Shown here one piece after another: positions 36,510 through 44,782 of a DNA stretch of 64,000 nt. Each line of letters begins with the position of its first letter. The stretch's first letter is position 1. A program made the translations under genes and the position numbers. The stretch comes from Streptomyces nodosus (lineage in GTDB: Bacteria; Actinomycetota; Actinomycetes; Streptomycetales; Streptomycetaceae). Under the pieces are notes generated by a model. It saw nothing but the letters and a program-made list of their open reading frames with translations. It searched no databases and had not been told where the DNA came from. The DNA is taken from assembly GCF_008704995.1 (NCBI RefSeq), contig NZ_CP023747.1, forward strand, positions 2,816,501 through 2,880,500, read 5' to 3'.

Positions 36510-37444
36510 CCGCTCAGGGACTGCCCATGGTCGTGCCGTCCGAGGACCTGCCTCCCCGGGTCAGGATCCATGAGGTCGGCGCGCGCGACGGACTGCAGAA
36601 CGAGCAGCGCACCGTCCCGACGGAGGTCAAGGCGGAGTTCATCCGCCGGCTCGCCGCCGCGGGTCTGTCCACCATCGAGGCCACCAGCTTCGTCCACCCC
36701 AAGTGGGTGCCCCAGCTCGCCGACGCGGAAGAGCTCTTCCCGATCGTCAGCGAACTGCCGGTGGCGCTCCCCGTCCTGGTGCCCAACGAACGGGGCCTGG
36801 ACCGCGCCCTCGCGCTGGGCGTCCGCCGGATCGCCGTCTTCGCCAGCGCCACCGAGTCCTTCGCCCGGGCCAACCTCAACCGCACGGTGGACGAGGCCCT
36901 GTCGATGTTCGAGCCGGTGGTGCGGCGCGCCAAGGACCACAAGGTGCATGTCCGCGGCTATCTGTCCATGTGCTTCGGCGACCCCTGGGAGGGCCCGGTC
37001 CCCATCCATCAGGTGGTCCGGGTCAGCAAGGCCCTGATGGACATGGGCTGCGACGAGCTGAGCCTGGGCGACACCATCGGCGTGGCGACCCCGGGCCATG
37101 TCCTGGACCTGCTGTCCGAGCTCAACGAGGAGCGGGTGCCCACCAGTGCGATCGGCGTGCACTTCCACGACACCTACGGACAGGCCCTCGCCAACACCCT
37201 GGCGGCACTCCAGCACGGCGTGACCACCGTCGACGCCTCCGCGGGCGGCCTCGGCGGCTGCCCGTACGCCAAGTCCGCCACCGGCAACCTCGCCACCGAA
37301 GACCTCGTGTGGATGCTTCAGGGCCTCGGTATCGACACCGGGGTCGACCTCGAGCGGCTCACCGCCACAAGCGTGTGGATGGCCGCCCATCTGGACCGGC
37401 CCAGCCCGTCCCGTACCGTCCGCGCCCTCTCCCACAAGGAGTGA
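36506..37444 (+). CDS. Hydroxymethylglutaryl-CoA lyase
   Basis: The 312-residue enzyme cleaves HMG-CoA to acetoacetate and acetyl-CoA. It shows the HMGL-like TIM-barrel signature [19 protein letters not shown] (residues 22-40), a metal His pair in [12 protein letters not shown], and [20 protein letters not shown] with the catalytic Cys near residue 252. These motifs are the standard active-site set. The start overlaps the biotin carboxylase stop by four bases. It carries out the last step of leucine degradation. The methylglutaconyl-CoA hydratase step has no gene here. Confidence 0.92.
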   Translation: MTAQGLPMVVPSEDLPPRVRIHEVGARDGLQNEQRTVPTEVKAEFIRRLAAAGLSTIEATSFVHPKWVPQLADAEELFPIVSELPVALPVLVPNERGLDRALALGVRRIAVFASATESFARANLNRTVDEALSMFEPVVRRAKDHKVHVRGYLSMCFGDPWEGPVPIHQVVRVSKALMDMGCDELSLGDTIGVATPGHVLDLLSELNEERVPTSAIGVHFHDTYGQALANTLAALQHGVTTVDASAGGLGGCPYAKSATGNLATEDLVWMLQGLGIDTGVDLERLTATSVWMAAHLDRPSPSRTVRALSHKE

Positions 37445-37447
37445 CCC

Positions 37448-38608
37448 ATGGACCACCGCCTCTCCCCCGAACTGGAAGAACTCCGCCGCACGGTCGAGGA
37501 GTTCGCGCATGACGTCGTGGCACCCAAGATCGGTGACTTCTACGAACGCCATGAGTTCCCCTATGAGATCGTCCGCGAGATGGGCCGCATGGGCCTGTTC
37601 GGGCTGCCGTTCCCTGAGGAGTACGGCGGCATGGGCGGCGACTATCTGGCCCTGAGCATCGCCCTGGAGGAGCTGGCCCGGGTGGACTCCTCGGTGGCCA
37701 TCACCCTGGAGGCGGGCGTCTCCCTGGGCGCGATGCCGATCCATCTCTTCGGCACCGAGGAGCAGAAGCGGGAGTGGCTTCCGCGGCTGAGCTCCGGCGA
37801 GATCCTGGGCGCCTTCGGCCTCACCGAACCGGACGGCGGCTCGGACGCGGGCGCCACCCGCACCACGGCCCGGCTGGACCCGGAGACCGACGAATGGGTG
37901 ATCAACGGCACCAAGTGCTTCATCACCAACTCGGGCACGGACATCACGGGTCTGGTGACGGTCACGGCGGTCACCGGCCGCAAGGAGGACGGCCGCCCGC
38001 TGATCTCCTCGATCATCGTCCCCTCCGGCACCCCCGGCTTCACCGTGGCCGCCCCGTACTCCAAGGTCGGCTGGAACGCCTCGGACACCCGTGAGCTGTC
38101 CTTCGTGGACGTCCGGGTCCCGGCCGCCAATCTGCTGGGCGAGGAGGGCCGCGGCTACGCCCAGTTCCTGCGCATCCTGGACGAGGGCCGGGTGGCGATC
38201 TCGGCGCTGGCCACCGGTCTGGCCCAGGGCTGTGTGGACGAGTCGGTGAAGTACGCCAAGGAGCGGCACGCCTTCGGCACCAACATCGGCTCCTACCAGG
38301 CCATTCAGTTCAAGATCGCGGACATGGAGATGAAGGCGCACACGGCCCGCCTGGCCTGGCGCGACGCCGCCTCCCGTCTGGTGGCGGGCGAGCCCTTCAA
38401 GAAGGAGGCGGCCCTGGCGAAGCTCTACTCCTCCACGATCGCGGTCGACAACGCCCGCGACGCCACCCAGATCCACGGCGGCTACGGCTTCATGAACGAG
38501 TACCCGGTGGCCCGGATGTGGCGCGACTCCAAGATCCTGGAGATCGGCGAGGGCACCAGCGAGGTCCAGCGCATGCTGATCGCCCGCGAACTGGGCCTCA
38601 CGGGCTGA
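37448..38608 (+). CDS. Acyl-CoA dehydrogenase, isovaleryl-CoA dehydrogenase-like
   Basis: The 386-residue flavoenzyme shows LTEPDGGSDAGATRTTARLD (FAD loop), FITNSGTDITGLVTVTAV, FAQGC..SVKYAKERHAFGTNIG, IHGGYGFMNEYPVARMWRD and GTSEVQRMLIARELGL. It starts four bases after the HMG-CoA lyase stop. Its place as last gene of an operon with a methylcrotonyl-CoA carboxylase and HMG-CoA lyase argues for isovaleryl-CoA dehydrogenase, the first oxidation after leucine transamination and decarboxylation. Similar genes are often labelled only acyl-CoA dehydrogenase (AcdH). A hairpin follows. Confidence 0.9.
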   Translation: MDHRLSPELEELRRTVEEFAHDVVAPKIGDFYERHEFPYEIVREMGRMGLFGLPFPEEYGGMGGDYLALSIALEELARVDSSVAITLEAGVSLGAMPIHLFGTEEQKREWLPRLSSGEILGAFGLTEPDGGSDAGATRTTARLDPETDEWVINGTKCFITNSGTDITGLVTVTAVTGRKEDGRPLISSIIVPSGTPGFTVAAPYSKVGWNASDTRELSFVDVRVPAANLLGEEGRGYAQFLRILDEGRVAISALATGLAQGCVDESVKYAKERHAFGTNIGSYQAIQFKIADMEMKAHTARLAWRDAASRLVAGEPFKKEAALAKLYSSTIAVDNARDATQIHGGYGFMNEYPVARMWRDSKILEIGEGTSEVQRMLIARELGLTG

Positions 38609-38620
38609 ACCACCCCTCCC

Positions 38621-38649
38621 CCGGCCCGCGCCCTCCCGGCGCGGGCCGG
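38621..38649 (+). terminator. Terminator of the leucine/isovalerate operon
   Basis: A 12-bp perfect stem (CCGGCCCGCGCC with GGCGCGGGCCGG, 5-nt loop) lies 12 bp after the acyl-CoA dehydrogenase stop. Confidence 0.78.
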
Positions 38650-38755
38650 ACACCCCACCGGTGTACCCGCCGGAAGTCCCACCCCACGAACGCGTCCGAC
38701 CCCCGGGCCGATTAATCCATGCCCTCCCGACGACGCCCCGTCGCATACTCAGGAC

Positions 38756-39286
38756 GTGATCTCCAAGGAGCGCGCCGTCCAGTTGGTGGAGGAGCTGCTG
38801 TCGAAAGAACAGCAGGGGTCACCATGGCTTCCGGAAGTCGCCGTCCACCATGTGAAGAAGCATGCCTTCGGGTGGCTGTTCGTCTGTCAGTCGGTGGAGT
38901 ACGTCCGCAGCGGTGACCCCGCGCACCTGCTGGTGGGGTCCGGTCCCTATCTGGTGGACGGGCAGGACGGGAGCATCCACCACATTCCCGTCACCACCTA
39001 CCACCACGAGGACTGGGAGCAGCTCTACCTCCAGCAGATCAAGGGCGTCAGACCGCCCGACCCGCTGCTCGCGGCCGTCCGGACGCTGGTGCGCCACGAC
39101 GGCACCGTGGCCGCCCTGCGCCATCTGCGCGGGCAGGCCCCACGGTTGACCCCGGGGCAGGCGAAGGCCTATGTCGTGGCCCTGCGGAACGGGGCCGAAC
39201 CCCCGGAAGAACTGGTGCGCCTCACTCGGGAGGAAGAGCGGTGCCCGCCCTTGCCCATCGAGACACTGGCCGGACCTGTCCGATAA
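38756..39286 (+). CDS. Imm35/YrhB-domain protein with L7/L12-like tail
   Basis: The 176-residue protein starts GTG. The N-terminal part (to about residue 90), ISKERAVQLVEELL...VHHVKKHAFGWLFVCQSVEYVRSGDPAHLLVGSGPYLVDGQDG, matches the YrhB/Imm35 immunity fold in its pattern of a leading helix, a GW strand, and a GSGPYLVD loop. The C-terminal part (about 100-145), AALRHLRGQAPRLTPGQAKAYV, resembles the helix-turn of ribosomal L7/L12 C-terminal domains. Imm35 proteins usually sit behind a polymorphic toxin; no toxin is visible here. Immunity, solo regulator or unrelated role are all open. Confidence 0.65.
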   Translation: MISKERAVQLVEELLSKEQQGSPWLPEVAVHHVKKHAFGWLFVCQSVEYVRSGDPAHLLVGSGPYLVDGQDGSIHHIPVTTYHHEDWEQLYLQQIKGVRPPDPLLAAVRTLVRHDGTVAALRHLRGQAPRLTPGQAKAYVVALRNGAEPPEELVRLTREEERCPPLPIETLAGPVR

Positions 39287-39365
39287 CCGGTCGCCTCGGG
39301 TGAATCGGACAGGGCCACGGCCGCGGGGCGCGGCGCTTCAGGGACCCACTCCCTGGACAGAAAAT

Positions 39366-39384
39366 GAGGTTAGGCTAACCTATC
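39366..39384. promoter_or_regulatory. Iron box (DmdR1/IdeR site) upstream of desE
   Basis: GAGGTTAGGCTAACCTATC keeps the GGTTAGGCTAACCTA core of the DmdR1 consensus TTAGGTTAGGCTAACCTAA but with changed outer bases. It lies about 48 bp before desE. DmdR1 with iron should repress the gene. Confidence 0.88.
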
Positions 39385-39431
39385 TCGGAGCTCGTCCCCG
39401 GCGGACTCCGCCCTGTTCGAAAGCAGACCTC

Positions 39432-40478
39432 ATGTCCCACGTCCGTGCCCCCCGTCTCACCCGCCGTGGCATCCTCGCCGCCGGCGGTGCTCTCGGCCTC
39501 GGTGCCGCGCTCGCGGCCTGCGGCGACGACAAGACGCAAAGCGGCGGCTCGGACGGCGCGACGACGGCGGCCTCCGGCCCCTGGTCCTTCAAGGACGACC
39601 GGGGCCAGACCGCGAAGACGGACAGGACCCCGTCGAGCATCGTGGCGTTCGTGGGCGTCGCCGCCGCCCTGCACGACTACGGCGTCGCGGTGAAGGGCGT
39701 CTTCGGGCCGACCACGACCAAGGACGGCAAGGCCGATGTCCAGGCCGGCGACCTCGATGTCTCCAAGCTCACGGTCCTCGGCAACGAGTGGGGCCAGTTC
39801 AACATCGAGAAGTACGCGGCCCTCGCGCCCGATCTCCTCGTCAGCACCATGTTCGACGACGCCGGGACCCTGTGGTACGTCCCGGAGGAGTTGAAGAAGA
39901 AGATCCTCGCGGTCGGCGCCCCGAGCGTCGGGATCTCCGTCTACGACCGCCAGTTGACCGAGCCGCTGCAGCGCATGCTGGAGCTCGCGAAGTCACTCGG
40001 CGCGGACGCCTCCTCCGCGAAGATCACCCAGGCGAAGAAGCGGTTCGAGGACGCGGCGGCCCGGCTGCGCGCGGCCACCAAGGCCAAGCCCGGCATCAAG
40101 GTGCTGGTCGGCTCCGCGAGCCAGGACATCTTCTATGTCTCCGGCTCCAACCTGTCCGTCGACCTGGAGTACTTCAAGGCACTCGGGGTGAACTTCGTCG
40201 AGCCCTCCGCCTCCGCCCTCAAGGCGAGCGGCGGCTGGTTCGAGAACCTGAGCTGGGAGAACGTCGACAAGTACCAGGCCGACGTCATCATGATGGACAA
40301 CCGCTCCTCGGCCGTCCAGCCCGCCGACATCACCGAGGCGACCTGGAAGAAGCTCCCCGCGGTCAAGGCGGGCCAGGTCATCCCCCGCGACGCCGAGCCC
40401 ATCCTGTCGTACGACAAGTGCGCCCCGCTGCTCGAGAACCTCGCCGAGGCGATCGAGAAGGCGAAGAAGGTCAGCTGA
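39432..40478 (+). CDS. desE: Ferric-siderophore ABC transporter substrate-binding lipoprotein
   Basis: The 348-residue protein is a class III (FecB/FepB-like) siderophore receptor with a twin-arginine lipoprotein signal: RRGILAAGGALGLGAALAAC, lipobox LAAC, lipidated Cys near residue 29. The mature domain contains the SIVAFVG, ALAPDLLVS and long-helix segments of this fold. Its position behind an iron box, before a siderophore-interacting protein and desABCD, identifies it as the ferrioxamine receptor DesE. It acts on the outside of the membrane and needs an ABC permease that is not in the window. GCAGACCTC precedes the ATG; the ribosome site is weak. Confidence 0.92.
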   Translation: MSHVRAPRLTRRGILAAGGALGLGAALAACGDDKTQSGGSDGATTAASGPWSFKDDRGQTAKTDRTPSSIVAFVGVAAALHDYGVAVKGVFGPTTTKDGKADVQAGDLDVSKLTVLGNEWGQFNIEKYAALAPDLLVSTMFDDAGTLWYVPEELKKKILAVGAPSVGISVYDRQLTEPLQRMLELAKSLGADASSAKITQAKKRFEDAAARLRAATKAKPGIKVLVGSASQDIFYVSGSNLSVDLEYFKALGVNFVEPSASALKASGGWFENLSWENVDKYQADVIMMDNRSSAVQPADITEATWKKLPAVKAGQVIPRDAEPILSYDKCAPLLENLAEAIEKAKKVS

Positions 40479-40558
40479 CACCCCCGGGGCCCACACCCCC
40501 CCGGCACGCCCCCCCCCACACACACAATCCGCCCCCTGACGATGACTCGGGAGCACAT

Positions 40559-41401
40559 ATGACGACGGCCGTGGCCGCCCCGTTCCGCTTCTTCTCCCTC
40601 CAGGTCGTGCGGACGAGGCGGCTCGGCCCGTCCGTCGTCCGGGTCAGCTTCGCGGGGGACGATCTGCGGGCGTTCCGCTCCGACGGGCACGACCAGAGCC
40701 TGTCGCTCTTTCTGCCGCATCCCGGCCAGAGCGAGCCGGCCGTTCCCGTCGAGCTGGGCGATGCCTGGTGGCAGGGCTGGCGCGAACTCCCCGACGACGT
40801 ACGGGCGGTGATGCGCTCGTACACCCTGCGGGCGCTGCGGCGCGACCCCGACGAGATCGACATCGACTTTGTGCTGCACGGTGTGGAGCCGGGTGCCGCC
40901 GCGCCCGCGGGTCCCGCCTCCCGCTGGGCCTCCCGGGCCGCCGCCGGTGACCGCGTGGCCTTGCTGGGCCCCGCGGTCCGGGACAACCGGGCGATCCGCT
41001 TCCGCCCGCCCGAGGACACCGATCTGGTGGTGATCTGGGCCGACGAAACCGCCGTACCCGCCGCCTCCGCGATCCTCGAACGACTGCCCGCGGGCACCCG
41101 CGCCCGGGTCTGGCTGGAGGCCGGCCACACCGATGACGTCCAGGACCTGGTGACCGAGGCCGACGCCGAGATCACCTGGCTGGTGCCGGGCGAAGGGTCC
41201 CCCACGGCCCTGGCCGCGCTGCGGAACGCCGAACTCCCGGCGGCGCGGGCCCCGTACGTCTGGCTGGCCGGCGAGTCGGGCCGGGTGAAGGAGCTGCGCC
41301 GGCATGTCGTCGGCGAGCGCGGTATCGACCGCCGGCGGGTCACCTTTGTCGGCTACTGGCGGCGCGGACTCAGCGAGGAGCAGCTGCGCGAACGGGAGTG
41401 A
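40559..41401 (+). CDS. desF: Siderophore-interacting protein (ferric-siderophore reductase)
   Basis: The 280-residue protein belongs to the SIP/ViuB flavin-dependent ferric reductase family (FAD_binding_9 and SIP domains). The N-terminal FAD domain has RVSFAGDDLRAF and VMRSYTLRALRRD (the RxYT flavin-binding motif), and the C-terminal SIP domain has VIWADETAVPAASAILERL and VWLAGESGRVKELRRHVV. It reduces iron in imported ferrioxamine so that the metal is released. It lies 80 bp after desE; the spacer holds a nine-base C run. Probably cotranscribed with desE from the iron-box promoter. Confidence 0.9.
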   Translation: MTTAVAAPFRFFSLQVVRTRRLGPSVVRVSFAGDDLRAFRSDGHDQSLSLFLPHPGQSEPAVPVELGDAWWQGWRELPDDVRAVMRSYTLRALRRDPDEIDIDFVLHGVEPGAAAPAGPASRWASRAAAGDRVALLGPAVRDNRAIRFRPPEDTDLVVIWADETAVPAASAILERLPAGTRARVWLEAGHTDDVQDLVTEADAEITWLVPGEGSPTALAALRNAELPAARAPYVWLAGESGRVKELRRHVVGERGIDRRRVTFVGYWRRGLSEEQLRERE

Positions 41402-41444
41402 GGGAGGCCATGCCCGCGGGGACGTGATCAAGACCCGCCTCGAC

Positions 41445-41463
41445 TTAGGTTAGGCTAACCTAA
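41445..41463. promoter_or_regulatory. Perfect iron box upstream of desA
   Basis: TTAGGTTAGGCTAACCTAA is a perfect 19-bp palindrome around a central G, identical to the DmdR1/IdeR consensus, 65 bp before desA. It should give the tightest iron repression in this window. Confidence 0.96.
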
Positions 41464-41527
41464 GTTCGAACGGCGATCCCGTCTCTCTTCATGTCCCGCG
41501 CGGACCCGCCCCACCGGAGGACCCCCC

Positions 41528-42970
41528 ATGCGCTCGCACCTGCTCAATGACCTCACCGCGGAGCATTACCGCCGCTCCGTGACCGAAGGAGTAGAGCGGG
41601 TGGCCGCACAACTCGCCACCACCGGGCGCCCGTTCACCGGCATCACGGTCGACGCCCTGGCCCCCCGCGTCGAGCGGATCGACCTGGACCGCCCGCTGCA
41701 CGACACCACCGCCGTCCTGGACGAGCTGGAGGAGGTCTATCTGCGCGACGCGGTCTACTTCCACCACCCGCGCTATCTGGCCCACCTCAACTGCCCGGTG
41801 GTCATCCCGGCCGTCCTCGGCGAGGCCGTGCTGTCCGCCGTCAACTCCTCCCTCGACACCTGGGACCAGTCGGCCGGCGGCACCCTCATCGAGCGCAAGC
41901 TCATCGACTGGACCGCCGGACGCATCGGCCTCGGCCCCGCCGCCGACGGCGTGTTCACCAGCGGCGGCACCCAGTCCAACCTCCAGGCGCTGCTGCTGGC
42001 GCGGGAGGAGGCCAAGTGCGAGAGCCTCGCCGAACTGCGGATCTTCGCCTCCGAGGTGAGCCATTTCAGCGTGCGGAAGGCCGCGAAACTGCTCGGTCTG
42101 AGCGCCGACTCGGTGGTCTCCGTCCCCGTCGGCCAGGACAAGCGGATGGGAACCGTCGCCCTCGCCCATGAGCTGGAGCGCTGCGTCCAGGACGGGCTGA
42201 CCCCCATGGCCGTGGTCGCCACCGCGGGCAGCACCGACTTCGGCTCCATCGATCCGCTGCCCGGCATCGCCGAGCTGTGCGCTCGCTACGGCGCCTGGCT
42301 GCATGTGGACGCGGCCTACGGCTGCGGGCTGCTGGTCTCCCCGCGCCGCCGCGAGCTGCTGGCCGGGATCGAGCACGCCGACTCGGTCACCGTCGACTAC
42401 CACAAGTCCTTCTTCCAGCCGGTGAGTTCCTCCGCCGTGCTGGTCCGGGACGCCGCCACGCTGCGGCATGCGACCTATCACGCGGACTACCTCAACCCGC
42501 GCCGCATGGTGCAGGAACGTATCCCCAACCAGGTCGACAAGTCCCTCCAGACCACTCGCCGCTTCGACGCCCTCAAACTGTGGATGACCCTGCGCGTGAT
42601 GGGCGCCGACGGCATCGGACAGCTCTTCGACGAGGTCTGCGACCTGGCGCACCAGGGCTGGCAATTGCTGGCCGCCGATCCCCGCTTCGACGTGGTCGTC
42701 GAACCGCAGCTCTCCACCCTCGTCTTCCGTTACATCCCGGCCGCCGTCACCGACCCGGCCGAGATCGACCGGGCCAACCTGTACGCCCGCAAGGCCCTGT
42801 TCGCCTCCGGCGACGCCGTGGTCGCGGGCACCAAGGTCTCCGGCCGCCACTATCTGAAGTTCACCCTCCTCAACCCCGAGACCACGGCGCAGGACATCAC
42901 CGCCGTGCTCGATCTGATCGCCGGCCACGCCGAGCAGTACCTGGGAGACTCCCTTGACCGCGCTTGCTGA
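41528..42970 (+). CDS. desA: L-lysine decarboxylase (PLP-dependent), desferrioxamine step 1
   Basis: The 480-residue enzyme decarboxylates lysine to cadaverine. It is a group II PLP decarboxylase: substrate-side [11 protein letters not shown] near residue 78, [19 protein letters not shown] (cofactor-phosphate loop), HVDAAYGCG (PLP Asp) and [11 protein letters not shown] with the Schiff-base Lys near residue 296. It is the first gene of a four-gene unit behind a perfect iron box, with ggagga preceding the ATG. Its stop lies 17 bases beyond the start of desB, so the genes overlap. Confidence 0.95.
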   Translation: MRSHLLNDLTAEHYRRSVTEGVERVAAQLATTGRPFTGITVDALAPRVERIDLDRPLHDTTAVLDELEEVYLRDAVYFHHPRYLAHLNCPVVIPAVLGEAVLSAVNSSLDTWDQSAGGTLIERKLIDWTAGRIGLGPAADGVFTSGGTQSNLQALLLAREEAKCESLAELRIFASEVSHFSVRKAAKLLGLSADSVVSVPVGQDKRMGTVALAHELERCVQDGLTPMAVVATAGSTDFGSIDPLPGIAELCARYGAWLHVDAAYGCGLLVSPRRRELLAGIEHADSVTVDYHKSFFQPVSSSAVLVRDAATLRHATYHADYLNPRRMVQERIPNQVDKSLQTTRRFDALKLWMTLRVMGADGIGQLFDEVCDLAHQGWQLLAADPRFDVVVEPQLSTLVFRYIPAAVTDPAEIDRANLYARKALFASGDAVVAGTKVSGRHYLKFTLLNPETTAQDITAVLDLIAGHAEQYLGDSLDRAC

Positions 42971-44237
42971 AGCCCCTGACCGCATCCACGACCTGGTGGG
43001 GATCGGGCTCGGCCCCTTCAACCTCGGGCTCGCCTGCCTCACCGAGCCGATCGCCGAACTCGACGCCGTGTTCCTGGAGTCGAAGCCGAACTTCGAGTGG
43101 CACTCCGGGATGTTCCTGGACGGGGCGCATCTGCAGACCCCGTTCATGTCGGACCTGGTCACCCTGGCCGACCCCACCTCCCCCTACTCCTTCCTCAACT
43201 ACCTCAAGGAGCAGGGCAGGCTGTACTCGTTCTACATCCGGGAGAACTTCTACCCGCTCCGGGTGGAGTACGACGACTACTGCCGCTGGGCCGCCTCCCG
43301 GCTGAGCAGCGTCCGCTTCGGCACCACCGTCACCGAGGTGACGTACCAGGACACGGACGACGTCTATGTCGTACGGACCGGGGACGGGGACGCCTACCGG
43401 GCCCGCCGTCTGGTCCTCGGCACCGGCACCTCCCCGCACATCCCGGAGCCCTGCCGGGGTCTCGCGGGCGATGTCGTCCACACCTCCCGCTATCTGGACC
43501 ACAAGCACGCGCTCCAGGCCAAGGAGTCGATCACCCTGGTCGGCAGCGGGCAGTCCGCCGCCGAGATCTACCAGGACCTGCTGAGCGAGATCGACGTCCA
43601 CGGCTACCGGCTGAACTGGGTCACCCGCTCCCCGCGCTTCTTCCCGCTGGAGTACACCAAGCTCACGCTGGAGATGACCTCCCCCGAGTACATCGACTAC
43701 TTCCACGCGCTGCCCGAGGGGACCCGCTACCGCCTCACCGAGCAGCAGAAGGGCCTGTTCAAGGGCATCGACGGCGATCTGATCAACGAGATCTTCGACC
43801 TGCTGTACCAGAAGAACCTGGACGGTCCGGTCCCCACCCGGCTGCTCACCAACTCCGCGCTCACCAGCGCCCGTCACGAGGACGGCGGCTACACCCTCGG
43901 CTTCCGCCAGGAGGAGCAGGGCAGGGACTACGAGCTGCGCTCCCAGGCGCTGATCCTCGCGACCGGCTACCGGTACACCGAACCGGAGTTCCTCGCCCCG
44001 GTCCGCGACCGGCTGCGCTACGACGGGCACGGCAACTTCGACGTGGCCCGCAACTACTCCATCGACACCACCGGCCGGGGCGTCTTCCTCCAGAACGGGG
44101 GCGTCCACACCCACAGCATCACCAGCCCCGACCTCGGCATGGGCCCCTACCGCAACGCCTGCATCATCCGGGAACTGCTGGGCAGCGAGTACTACCCCGT
44201 CGAGAAGACCATCGCCTTCCAGGAGTTCGCCGCATGA
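42954..44237 (+). CDS. desB: Cadaverine N-hydroxylase, lysine/ornithine monooxygenase family
   Basis: The 427-residue FAD enzyme hydroxylates cadaverine at nitrogen using NADPH and oxygen. Motifs are [13 protein letters not shown] (FAD glycine loop, residues 14-26), the SGMFLDG...LQTPFMSDL region, [11 protein letters not shown] (NADPH loop) and [14 protein letters not shown]. This is the SidA/IucD/PvdA layout. The start is TTG at 42954 with GGGAG upstream, inside desA. This gives the full FAD motif; other starts would be later. It overlaps desA by 17 bases and desC by four. Confidence 0.95.
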   Translation: MTALAEAPDRIHDLVGIGLGPFNLGLACLTEPIAELDAVFLESKPNFEWHSGMFLDGAHLQTPFMSDLVTLADPTSPYSFLNYLKEQGRLYSFYIRENFYPLRVEYDDYCRWAASRLSSVRFGTTVTEVTYQDTDDVYVVRTGDGDAYRARRLVLGTGTSPHIPEPCRGLAGDVVHTSRYLDHKHALQAKESITLVGSGQSAAEIYQDLLSEIDVHGYRLNWVTRSPRFFPLEYTKLTLEMTSPEYIDYFHALPEGTRYRLTEQQKGLFKGIDGDLINEIFDLLYQKNLDGPVPTRLLTNSALTSARHEDGGYTLGFRQEEQGRDYELRSQALILATGYRYTEPEFLAPVRDRLRYDGHGNFDVARNYSIDTTGRGVFLQNGGVHTHSITSPDLGMGPYRNACIIRELLGSEYYPVEKTIAFQEFAA

Positions 44238-44782
44238 GCACCGCCACCCGTGCCCTCGGCACCCTCACCTTCCGTCCCCTCGACCCGCTCCGGGACGCCG
44301 AACTGCTGCACGGCTGGGTCACCCACCCCAAGGCGGCGTTCTGGATGATGCAGGACGCCGATGTCCAGGACGTCCGGCGCGCCTACGCCGAGATCGAGGC
44401 CGACGAGCACCAGCACGCGCTGCTGGGTCTGCACGACGGCGAACCCGCCTTCCTGCTGGAGCGGTACGACCCGGCCCACCGTGAACTGGTCGGCCTCTAC
44501 GAGCCCCGGCCCGGCGATGTGGGCATGCACTTCCTGGTCGCACCGGCCGAGACCCCCGTGCACGGCTTCACCCGGGCCGTGATCAGGGCCGTGATGCGGC
44601 ACCTGTTCGAGGACCCGACGACCGCCCGTGTCGTCGTGGAACCCGATGTCCGCAACACCGCGGTGCACGCCCTGAACGCCACCGTCGGATTCGTGCCCGA
44701 GCGAGAGATACCGAAGCCGGAGAAGACGGCGCTGCTCAGCTTCTGCACGCGGGAGCAGTTCGAGAAGGCGGTGGCGGCATGA
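44234..44782 (+). CDS. desC: GNAT-type N-hydroxy-cadaverine acyltransferase
   Basis: The 182-residue protein is an IucB/RhbD/AlcB-like acyltransferase that adds succinyl or acetyl groups from CoA to N-hydroxycadaverine. Its GNAT core has [35 protein letters not shown] and [24 protein letters not shown] (residues 130-155), the characteristic siderophore-acyltransferase block. The ATG overlaps the desB stop, with AGGAG 8 bases upstream, and its stop overlaps the desD ATG, so translation is coupled through the unit. Confidence 0.93.
   Translation: MSTATRALGTLTFRPLDPLRDAELLHGWVTHPKAAFWMMQDADVQDVRRAYAEIEADEHQHALLGLHDGEPAFLLERYDPAHRELVGLYEPRPGDVGMHFLVAPAETPVHGFTRAVIRAVMRHLFEDPTTARVVVEPDVRNTAVHALNATVGFVPEREIPKPEKTALLSFCTREQFEKAVAA

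Noticed and set aside
35717-38746. 1009-codon minus-strand frame across the leucine/isovalerate operon
   Set aside because: Antisense to motif-supported carboxylase, lyase and dehydrogenase genes; low-complexity translation.
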